From the NCBI GenBank assembly GCA_012960755.1, contig DUAT01000088.1, forward strand, positions 45,473 through 109,472: 64,000 nucleotides of DNA, in the 5' to 3' direction. The position numbers were made by a program, and so were the translations under genes. This document shows, piece after piece, positions 57,125-64,000 of this stretch. The stretch is from Gammaproteobacteria bacterium (GTDB lineage Bacteria; Pseudomonadota; Gammaproteobacteria; Pseudomonadales; Azotimanducaceae_A). Below the pieces are notes generated by a model that saw only the letters and a program-made list of their open reading frames with translations, made no database searches and had not been told where the DNA came from. The first letter of the stretch is position 1. Every line of letters starts with the position of its first letter.

Positions 57125-57814
57125 TCAGCGACGTACAAACCACGATGAATCTGTCATCGCGTCCTCAACGGAAATAAGCTGCAGGTTGTCGTCATCTATC
57201 AGCAGGCACATACAGGGTGATTCTGTCCAGGCGCCCAGGTTGATATACCGAATGCCTTCACAAAGCGTATCCTCGGCGTAGTGCACATGGCCACATACCA
57301 CATTGTCAAAATCACGCTGTTTGCCGTAATCAACAGCACAAAGCATGACTTTGCGGCGAAGAAAACTATAGAGGTAGGTGAATTGCTTGGCGTAGTCAGC
57401 CACATGAACCGGACTTGCACCCAGGCGGACCCGGAGTTTGTGAAAAAACTTAAACAGTTCAATGAACGTTCGGTTTCGTGGCATTACCTCGTCAAAAGTA
57501 TCACCGTGAGTGATAAACGTATGGTCGCCCACAGTGTATGAGCTTTTAAATTGGATATTGGACGGTGTTGCCGGTCGATAACCTTCATCATGATTCCCCT
57601 CCAGCCAAACGACCTGGTTTTGCTCGGCTCGTTTCCCTACGGCCTGAAGAGCCTGCTGGTGTTCGGCAGGGAGTGGCTGACCGGGAGCATCTATTATATC
57701 GCCGCCCAGTACCAGGATGACCGATTCGTCTAACCGCTGCACCATGTCCAGGAAAAGTTGGCTTTGGCTGAAGTGGTTGCCTAGGTGGAGGTCGCTGGTT
57801 ATCAGGTAGCGCAT
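57125..57814 (-). CDS. Calcineurin-like metallophosphoesterase
   Basis: A 229-residue binuclear metallophosphoesterase: DLHLG (Asp8, His10), LGGDIID, EGNHDEG, THGDTFD and CGHVHYAE, the full set of metal ligands in order. The layout recalls UDP-2,3-diacylglucosamine pyrophosphatase (LpxH/YbbF-like) enzymes, but the substrate cannot be assigned. No signal peptide, so cytoplasmic or peripheral. Confidence 0.9.
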   Translation of the reverse strand: MRYLITSDLHLGNHFSQSQLFLDMVQRLDESVILVLGGDIIDAPGQPLPAEHQQALQAVGKRAEQNQVVWLEGNHDEGYRPATPSNIQFKSSYTVGDHTFITHGDTFDEVMPRNRTFIELFKFFHKLRVRLGASPVHVADYAKQFTYLYSFLRRKVMLCAVDYGKQRDFDNVVCGHVHYAEDTLCEGIRYINLGAWTESPCMCLLIDDDNLQLISVEDAMTDSSWFVRR

Positions 57815-57887
57815 ACTGCAATACTAAACGATGACAAGAGGAACTAGTCAATCGGTAACACCAATCTACTGACCCTGTGTGCCGACT

Positions 57888-58103
57888 CTAATCCATTTTT
57901 TGAGCTCCGGCATCCTCCATGCGGATGCCACATTCCAGGAACGCAGGAGGAAAGGTCAGTAGCGCGTTGTTTCGCGTTCCAGTGATACGCGCCCCGGGAA
58001 TACGATAGGTAACCCCTTCGAATTTCAACAGATGGCGCGTTTGTTCAGTCGTCCACGTAAAATTCTGGTATACAAGCTGTGGTAGCATAGTCAATTTAGC
58101 CAC
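57888..58103 (-). CDS. Small hypothetical protein, doubtful
   Basis: A 71-residue frame (GTG 58103, or ATG 58088) with no recognised family. It contains PQLVYQNFTWTTEQTRHLL and ALLTFPPAFLECGIRMED. The composition is protein-like and not repetitive, but there is no clear ribosome site and no supporting context. It may be a remnant of a longer gene. It lies at the edge of the AT-richer block that begins with the sulfatase. The rest of 57815-58170 holds nothing else I can name. Confidence 0.3.
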   Translation of the reverse strand: MAKLTMLPQLVYQNFTWTTEQTRHLLKFEGVTYRIPGARITGTRNNALLTFPPAFLECGIRMEDAGAQKMD

Positions 58104-58170
58104 TTGGTTCGAGGTGATGTTATCATCCCAAGGAGAAATAGGTGACAGTAAGAGCAGGCGTACCTAAGAT

Positions 58171-59655
58171 ATGAAATGTAATCTGCTTTTCTTCTCTGTA
58201 ATAGCTGCCATTTCTGCCTGCCAAAAAAGCCCTTCACCTGACTTTGAGGAATCAGCCACTACACCGCGGCATCCTAATATTATTGTAATATTTAGCGATG
58301 ATCAGGGCTATGCAGACATCGGAATCAATGATCAAGTCAATGATGTCAAAACTCCAAATATTGACGCACTAGCAAGAAATGGTGTTCGCATGACATCAGG
58401 TTATGTAACAGCACCACAGTGTGTGCCTTCTAGAGCAGGATTGATAACTGGAAAGTACCAGCAGCGATTTGGCACTGATCACGGAGGCACCAGGCCACTG
58501 CCATTAAACGAAAAAACGATAGCGGAAAGGATGCAAGCCGCCGGTTATGTGACAGGCATGGCAGGTAAATGGCACTTGGAACCAAACCACCTGCAAAAAG
58601 ACTGGATAGCAGAAAATATGCCTGAGCTCAAAATGAAGAACATAGGTGCAGAGGATATTCCCTTTAAGAAAAAAAAACCCTATATGTCCTCAAGAAGAGG
58701 CTTCCAACAAGTATTTGAAGGAAGGATAAACGACTACTGGGCGACATATGATTTGCAAGGTCGAGACATTGATGAACAATGGATTGTAAAGAACGGTTAC
58801 AGAATAGATTTACAGACGGATGCCACAATTGCTTTCGTCAAAAGGAATCAGGACAAGCCATTCTTTTTTTACCTGGCTTACTTTGCCCCCCATGTACCCT
58901 TAGAAGCCCCCAAAAGATACCTCAGTCGATTCCCCGGAGACATGGCAGAACGACGACGCTATTGCCTCGCAATGATATCGGCAATAGATGACGGCGTTGG
59001 CAAGATCCAACAGACTCTCCTAGACTTGAATCTCAAAGAAAATACAATTATTTATTATATCAGTGACAATGGGGCACCACTGAAGATGCACAAAGAAGAT
59101 AGAACGCTCGCATTCAAGGGAGGAGCAAGGAACGGGTCATTGAACGATCCATTTGTGGGTGAGAAAGGAATGATCTCAGAGGGCGGAATTAGGGTCCCAT
59201 TCATTGTTAGTTGGCCAGGGGGCTTGCCCAAAGGGAAAGTCTATGATCGACCGGTAATTTCCCTGGACGTGGCCGCCACCAGTTTGTCAATGGCAGGACT
59301 CGAACCTGATTCTGAACTGGATGGAGTGAACCTGATTCCATTTTTAAATGATGAAAAACAGGGTGACCCACACGAAACTCTGTTTTGGAGGTTTTGGCAA
59401 CAGGCTGCAGTAAGAGAAGGCAATTTCAAGTACATGACAGCAGGTAATCGGGAGTTTTTATTCAACGTTGCCAGCGAAGAAGATGAGACTAAAAATTTGA
59501 TTGGCGAATACCCCGATAAAGCAAAAGATCTGAGGAAGAAACTTGAGCTTTGGGCCAGGGAACTAAAAACCCCCGGAATTCCCGATGGAGGATTGAAGAA
59601 TGAGAGAGGTTGGTTCAACCATTATTTTAGTTTGGTGAATCCGAACAGCAGCTGA
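58171..59655 (+). CDS. Exported sulfatase of the formylglycine type (lipoprotein)
   Basis: A 494-residue type I sulfatase. A lipoprotein signal (AAISAC, Cys17) places it in the cell envelope. The metal site starts IIVIFSDDQGYADIG (Asp43-Asp44), and the sulfatase signature is CVPSRAGLITGK with Cys84 to be converted to formylglycine. GMAGKWHLE and YISDNGAP supply further ligands. Maturation needs a formylglycine-generating enzyme or an anSME, neither of which is in the window. Substrate is presumably a sulfated polysaccharide. This begins an AT-richer block. Confidence 0.93.
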   Translation: MKCNLLFFSVIAAISACQKSPSPDFEESATTPRHPNIIVIFSDDQGYADIGINDQVNDVKTPNIDALARNGVRMTSGYVTAPQCVPSRAGLITGKYQQRFGTDHGGTRPLPLNEKTIAERMQAAGYVTGMAGKWHLEPNHLQKDWIAENMPELKMKNIGAEDIPFKKKKPYMSSRRGFQQVFEGRINDYWATYDLQGRDIDEQWIVKNGYRIDLQTDATIAFVKRNQDKPFFFYLAYFAPHVPLEAPKRYLSRFPGDMAERRRYCLAMISAIDDGVGKIQQTLLDLNLKENTIIYYISDNGAPLKMHKEDRTLAFKGGARNGSLNDPFVGEKGMISEGGIRVPFIVSWPGGLPKGKVYDRPVISLDVAATSLSMAGLEPDSELDGVNLIPFLNDEKQGDPHETLFWRFWQQAAVREGNFKYMTAGNREFLFNVASEEDETKNLIGEYPDKAKDLRKKLELWARELKTPGIPDGGLKNERGWFNHYFSLVNPNSS

Positions 59656-59703
59656 ACTTGGATCTATACTCGTCTGGCGTAGGCTGCAAAACCAATCCTG
59701 GCA

Positions 59704-61146
59704 ATGACAAAATGGAAATTAAACAAGCAGATGATGGAAAACAACAAGGTCGATTCTGATCCGAGGAAACATCCTGCTTCTTTTCGAGACCCCAGCGGCT
59801 ACATATTCATGGTCGGCGACCAGATACTTCGTCGAGTGAATTCGAGTTACAAAGAGAACTATCAAATGTTTATGCATTCCGGGTTGTATGCAGCTCTGAG
59901 TGATAGCGCACAGATTATTAGTCACGTAGAGCTTTCTGATGCTGAACTCTTTCGTGACTACACGATAATTCAGCCCGACAAGATCGGATACATTTCATAC
60001 CCGTATGAGTGGTGCTTTTCGCAGTTAAAAGATGCCGCTTTACTGACGCTGCAGATTCAAAAAAAGGCAATGGACTATGGCATGTCACTAAAAGACGCAA
60101 GTGCATACAACATTCAGTTCCACCGCGGAAAACCAATATTCATCGATACCTTGTCTTTTGAGAAGTACATTGAAGGAAAACCCTGGGTAGCTTACAGACA
60201 GTTCTGTCAACATTTTTTAGCTCCTTTGGCACTCATGGCAAAAGTCGACACTCGTCTTTCTGATTTACTAGTTTCTAACATTGACGGTGTGCCGCTTGAT
60301 TTGGCAAGTAAACTTTTACCTTTACGCACCTGGGCAAGTTATTCTCTGCTCGCGCATATCCATTTGCATGCATCATCACAGAAAAGGTACAGCGCAACTG
60401 GTGTTGGTGCAACATCGACCCGAAAACCATCACTTACCAAGTTTCAATTGTTGGCGTTGATTTCGAGCTTACTTAGAGCCGTGAATGCTCTTGTGCATAA
60501 AGCTTCCGCAACTGAGTGGGGCAATTATTATGAACAGACAAATTACTCGGATCAGGCAATGGTGCAAAAAGAAGAGATTGTTCGTGACATGTTGAGGAGT
60601 TGCTCAACACCGTCAGAGCAATACGTTGCTGATTATGGCGCTAATACTGGCCGCTTCAGTCGAATAGCGGCGAATGAAGGGTTCCTGGTCCTGGCTCATG
60701 ATGTGGATGAGCTTGCAGTAGAAAAAAACTACCAAACCGCCAAAACGAATGGTGAAACGGAGATCCTGCCCTTGGTAACAGATCTCACAAACCCCAGTCC
60801 CGGTATAGGATGGAGTAACGTTGAAAGAGATTCTTTTATCGTCAGACAACGAGTATCGGTAGGAATGGCGCTAGCAATAATTCACCACCTATCAATATCA
60901 AATAACATCCCGTTTGAACATGTAGCAGACCTTTTCTCCACAATTTGTTGCCATCTTATCATTGAGTTCGTACCCAAGAGTGACTCCCAGGTTAAAAAGC
61001 TGCTTAACTCAAGGGACGATATATTCATCACTTATGATCAAAACAGTTTTGAGTTGGCGTTTACAAAATATTTCACAATCGTAGACAAGAAAAGCGTGAT
61101 TGGGTCGGGCAGAATGTTATATCTAATGCGTGGTATAAAAGATTGA
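59704..61146 (+). CDS. NoeA-like SAM-dependent methyltransferase
   Basis: The 480 residues have two parts. The N-terminal ~270 are distinctive: RDPSGYIFMVGDQILRRVN, YPYEWCFSQLKDAALLTLQ and DASAYNIQFHRGKPIFIDTLSFE. This set is recalled from NoeA-type host-specificity proteins and relatives. The C-terminal part is a Rossmann methyltransferase: motif I VADYGANTGRFSRIA, then VLAHDVDELAVEKNY. The acceptor is unknown; relatives occur in surface-polysaccharide loci. It follows the sulfatase by 48 bases on the same strand and converges on the small protein gene. Confidence 0.85.
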   Translation: MTKWKLNKQMMENNKVDSDPRKHPASFRDPSGYIFMVGDQILRRVNSSYKENYQMFMHSGLYAALSDSAQIISHVELSDAELFRDYTIIQPDKIGYISYPYEWCFSQLKDAALLTLQIQKKAMDYGMSLKDASAYNIQFHRGKPIFIDTLSFEKYIEGKPWVAYRQFCQHFLAPLALMAKVDTRLSDLLVSNIDGVPLDLASKLLPLRTWASYSLLAHIHLHASSQKRYSATGVGATSTRKPSLTKFQLLALISSLLRAVNALVHKASATEWGNYYEQTNYSDQAMVQKEEIVRDMLRSCSTPSEQYVADYGANTGRFSRIAANEGFLVLAHDVDELAVEKNYQTAKTNGETEILPLVTDLTNPSPGIGWSNVERDSFIVRQRVSVGMALAIIHHLSISNNIPFEHVADLFSTICCHLIIEFVPKSDSQVKKLLNSRDDIFITYDQNSFELAFTKYFTIVDKKSVIGSGRMLYLMRGIKD

Positions 61147-61176
61147 ATTGAACATTTAGGCAATCCTGGTTTTCTA

Positions 61177-61410
61177 CTAATCAACCTTCGTTGGATCCTC
61201 GTTAGAAGATTTTTCCGGATGTGCCTCTGGATCATTTCTTGAGTACCAAGCGCGAATACGGTACCAGTACAACCTGATGGTCATTCCAGCGGCAGCAATT
61301 GCTGCGATCACACCCTGGATTATCAGGCTCCCAGTGCCTGGATCCAAGTAGGCAAAGCAAATGGTCGGCGAGAAAAACAAGAGCGCCAAAGTAAATAATC
61401 GCAAATTCAA
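61177..61410 (-). CDS. Small membrane protein with YLDPGTGS motif
   Basis: A 77-residue protein: a hydrophobic N-terminus (LFTLALLFFSPTICFA) that may be a signal, then YLDPGTGSLIIQGVIAAIAAAG and a basic RLYWYRIRAWYSRN, so one more helix and a positively charged cytoplasmic tail. The YLDPG(S/T)GS-x-x-x-Q pattern marks a family seen in surface-glycan loci, of unknown function. It lies 75 bases after the membrane sulfatase-like gene and is probably co-transcribed with it. Confidence 0.8.
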   Translation of the reverse strand: MNLRLFTLALLFFSPTICFAYLDPGTGSLIIQGVIAAIAAAGMTIRLYWYRIRAWYSRNDPEAHPEKSSNEDPTKVD

Positions 61411-61485
61411 TCTCCGGAGGGATTTTTAGCTAACTATGGTAGCTCTATGTTTCATACCTCGCAAGGAGTTATGTTGAAATTCATA

Positions 61486-63576
61486 CTAAAGCTCCCGCTT
61501 CTCTAAGGGTATCAACTCCAAATACCCTCGCACCGGTGTTTCACGAACAACATAGAAAGCTAAACGCGAAGATGATGTCGGTTCAGGGAGAAGTATGGAA
61601 AAATCAGCGGAGTCGCTGTTCGAAAAATAAGTTTGGGTGACCGCAGTAATCACACCGGTATCTGCGACGACAACGTATAGCGGGGCATACATTAGGTGTT
61701 TACTAGATATGGAACCCTCAACGTAAGATACCGGCTCAGAGAAGTATTGGAGGTTTAGCATGAATTCTGTGTGGCCCATCGGCGCAAACTCTGCGATCTT
61801 TTTACCAACCAGGCCACCGTATGGACCTATCTTGAATATGGAGTCCAGTTTTGAATTCGACCCAAACAAGTCAACTTTCCTATTGAGACTTTCGCTATTT
61901 GTCATGGCCCCTACGGGAACCCTTTGAGTACGTTTTCCGTTGTTGATTAGCACAAGATTTTCCGTTCTCTCGGTACTTGTTGACTGCAGAACACTATTTC
62001 CATTTACCTTCCAAGGGATTTTAGTCTTCAACAGTTCAGCTATTGTGGGGAACAAGTCTATTGATGCCATGTTTCGATCGCTAACTTGTGAGGTTGTTTG
62101 ACCCGGCTCCTTAATGAACAATGGGATATTGAGAATATCTGAAATATGAGTATGCCCTACACTTCTTCTTGACTCATCTGGCCAAAACCTGACTCCATGG
62201 TCTGCAACGACCACCACCATCGAAGACTGATATAGGTCAATTCGATTCAGATGGTCTAACAGTTTGCCAAGGAGATTGTCTACCAAACCCGTCTGCAGCA
62301 AGTGTCTCCTGTAAGCTTGAGTTATAGGCCACTCCGCTGTCCCCCACCATTCTTTTTCTGTTATCAAACCAGGTATTTTCCCGGGTGCCCAATACTGCTC
62401 ACCCGATGGATAATAGTGCCAGGGAACATGAGGAAGAAGTATATGAATGAAGTTGAATGTTGGGTTTGGTGAGGGTTGGATCGTTTCAATGAATTTAGTG
62501 AATTGCTTTGACCTGTCCAGATAGGATAGTAGAGCTTTCGCCTTCACGGCACCTAAACCGGGCGTTTCAGTTTCTGACTTTTGGACAGCTACAACGAAGT
62601 CTTTCCAGTTTCGCGAGATAGGAGGAAGAACTCTGGTTGAATCTGAAGGGATGACTAAGTGCTGGTAAAGTACTTTCAAATCCTGGAACAGAACTTTCAG
62701 TCTGTCCAATCTCGGTGTCGCATTGTACTCACACAGTAGATTCGGACAGAGCATTGTGTGTGTTTCGTGTGCGTTAATCTCATAGGTGTGTCCAAGAAAA
62801 CTGAATATGCTTTCTGGATAGTCGTCCGCATTTGGGGCTCTTTCCGGATCTGGATATTTTCCTGTTAGTATCGCTGGAACCGCTTGCAGGCTGCTTTCGG
62901 CAGAAGTAGTTGCGTTTCGATACCATGTTGATCTGCTTGCCAACAAAGAAAATGAAGGGAATCTAACTTCATCAATATCTCCATTTTTATCTAATAATGA
63001 GACTAGTGGCAACTCATCGAATATGATCATTATCACAGGCACCGGATTCTTGATGTCTATTTGTGGAATGGGCACCTTACTTTTTTTAGAGAGTAACCCT
63101 TGAATATCCGGAGAGAACAGGAACATGAGTGGGAAAAGGGCAATCGCGGGTGTTAGAAAAGTCAGGAACAACCTGGCTTTGTTACTTTTGAAATACACAA
63201 CTGCGCTCACAAGCCCCAACGCAAATGAAGATGAAAACGCAAAGACACTATTGGAATCCATTGTGACTTTGTGAACTTGCAACGCAATTAACATTGAAAA
63301 CACTAGCACGCCACAACTTTGCATCAATAAGCTAAAGTTTTTGAATAAGAACGAAACAACGAGGTTACCCAGGACAATTGCTGCAGGAACTCCTAAACTC
63401 AAGATCAGCACAATGAGGTATATGTCCGAAGAATCCAACTGATGTGCAATCAGGAATTCAGGGTATCTGGCTAAAATGTCATAAATCGGCTGGACGACTG
63501 CAAAACTAAAGAGAGCAGATAGATGAAGACCATTTAGTGTCTCGCTTGTCGAGCGCGGGAATTTCTTGTCAGGCAT
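61486..63576 (-). CDS. Membrane-bound sulfatase-superfamily hydrolase/transferase
   Basis: The 696 residues begin with about five membrane helices (to about 155), then an alkaline-phosphatase-superfamily domain. VIMIIFDELP gives the first metal ligands (Asp187, Glu188). The nucleophile position, aligned on L-T-G of AVPAILTGKYP, is Ser229, not a formylglycine Cys. VVVVADHGVRFWPDE and GHTHISDILNIPLF supply later ligands. The layout recalls LtaS- or phosphoethanolamine-transferase-like enzymes that move phospho-groups onto envelope polymers, so sulfatase activity should not be assumed. Codon use is AT-leaning, as in the rest of this block. Confidence 0.88.
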   Translation of the reverse strand: MPDKKFPRSTSETLNGLHLSALFSFAVVQPIYDILARYPEFLIAHQLDSSDIYLIVLILSLGVPAAIVLGNLVVSFLFKNFSLLMQSCGVLVFSMLIALQVHKVTMDSNSVFAFSSSFALGLVSAVVYFKSNKARLFLTFLTPAIALFPLMFLFSPDIQGLLSKKSKVPIPQIDIKNPVPVIMIIFDELPLVSLLDKNGDIDEVRFPSFSLLASRSTWYRNATTSAESSLQAVPAILTGKYPDPERAPNADDYPESIFSFLGHTYEINAHETHTMLCPNLLCEYNATPRLDRLKVLFQDLKVLYQHLVIPSDSTRVLPPISRNWKDFVVAVQKSETETPGLGAVKAKALLSYLDRSKQFTKFIETIQPSPNPTFNFIHILLPHVPWHYYPSGEQYWAPGKIPGLITEKEWWGTAEWPITQAYRRHLLQTGLVDNLLGKLLDHLNRIDLYQSSMVVVVADHGVRFWPDESRRSVGHTHISDILNIPLFIKEPGQTTSQVSDRNMASIDLFPTIAELLKTKIPWKVNGNSVLQSTSTERTENLVLINNGKRTQRVPVGAMTNSESLNRKVDLFGSNSKLDSIFKIGPYGGLVGKKIAEFAPMGHTEFMLNLQYFSEPVSYVEGSISSKHLMYAPLYVVVADTGVITAVTQTYFSNSDSADFSILLPEPTSSSRLAFYVVRETPVRGYLELIPLEKREL

Positions 63577-64000
63577 CGGGGTTCGGTACGCCTAGTCCAT
63601 TACAATGCGTTGAAAGCTTATATGCGACTAGAATAACTAGTCTAACTTCTGGAGTATACAGGTATACCTCTGAGAGTTGGTTTGGAAAAAAATTGATTTC
63701 TATCGCTATACCTTATTTATCTTTCACATCGAAGCCCCAATTTCAGAAACTTCCATTGCAACAAACAAAAGGGGAATTTTTAACCAACAATTGGACTACG
63801 TGGCAACACTCTTTACAAATTGTCCAATCAATGGGGTCAATTCTCAGTTTCCAGCGGACAGATAATATCTGCCTATCAAAACTGGAATTCTGAATGAACA
63901 TACAAAAGCTACCCACAACAGTAGCAGCGAAGTCGAAGTGAAGCTCCACCAATCACGCCATCGCGAACGATCAGGTTAGTCTCGCCTTGTGATATAAAAT
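63577..64000. other. AT-rich stretch with no supported gene
   Basis: This holds the upstream region of the membrane hydrolase gene. Short frames on both strands lack ribosome sites and family-like sequence. GTATAC-AG-GTATAC near 63654-63667 is the only small repeat noticed. No promoter could be assigned with confidence. Confidence 0.5.

Noticed and set aside
63537..63893. 118-residue plus-strand frame at the right end
   Set aside because: Overlaps the start of the membrane hydrolase, has no ribosome site and no protein-like pattern.

Overview
The window reads as chromosome of a free-living, probably marine gammaproteobacterium. The gene set supports this: a Na+-translocating NADH:quinone reductase operon, a long-form GAPDH beside mfd, lexA next to topA, rmf next to pyrD, a very large NAD-glutamate dehydrogenase, and a moxR-bat operon. 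From memory, the order nqr - gap - mfd - csiV - MTA/MTI phosphorylase - lexA - topA - slt - ABC-F - rmf - pyrD - gdhB - moxR/bat - pepN - DUF2797 - rhomboid - nadK follows the Pseudomonas PA2994-PA3090 neighbourhood, so a Pseudomonadales/Cellvibrionales-like lineage is the best guess. No rRNA, tRNA, CRISPR array, prophage or insertion sequence was seen.

Layout. 1-0.95 kb: the tail of a gene running in from the left, and a small membrane-protein gene broken by an in-frame amber codon. 0.94-6.84 kb: nqrABCDEF on the minus strand. 7.0-9.96 kb: GAPDH with a clear terminator, then a membrane-anchored retropepsin-like protease divergent from mfd. 10.0-14.5 kb: mfd and a csiV-like gene. 14.6-18.9 kb (minus): methylthio-nucleoside phosphorylase, SapC-like protein, hpt, MscS channel and SPOR-domain protein. 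19.26-22.7 kb: lexA with two LexA boxes, convergent with topA. 22.9-27.3 kb: a membrane-anchored unknown, uspA, slt, tatD and a glutaredoxin-like protein. 27.4-32.1 kb: ABC-F ATPase, a ZntR-like regulator, a D-Ala-D-Ala ligase lacking a normal start codon, and amtB. 32.4-38.5 kb: rmf, pyrD and gdhB. 38.7-45.8 kb: a six-gene moxR-DUF58-DUF4381-batA-batBC-batD operon. 45.8-57.8 kb: pepN, DUF2797 protein, rhomboid, xdhC-like and mocA-like molybdenum-cofactor genes, nadK, cysE, an ACC deaminase/D-cysteine desulfhydrase homologue, an Ig-like lipoprotein metalloprotease and a metallophosphoesterase. 58.1-63.6 kb: a visibly AT-richer accessory block with a lipoprotein sulfatase, a NoeA-like methyltransferase, a small YLDPGTGS protein and a membrane-bound sulfatase-superfamily enzyme. 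The last 0.4 kb holds no gene I can support.

How it fits together. Most of the window is housekeeping: sodium bioenergetics, transcription-coupled repair and SOS control, purine and MTA salvage (phosphorylase releasing hypoxanthine plus Hpt), nitrogen metabolism (AmtB, GDH), envelope stress (MoxR/Bat, rhomboid, Slt, MscS, CsiV) and cysteine metabolism (CysE and a PLP desulfhydrase-like enzyme). The parts most likely to hold undescribed biology are the 58.1-63.6 kb surface-polymer block, a 12-bp tandem repeat between the rhomboid gene and xdhC, a 10-bp palindrome shared by the pyrD and xdhC upstream regions, and a ZntR-like gene with its own MerR-type promoter but no efflux gene beside it.
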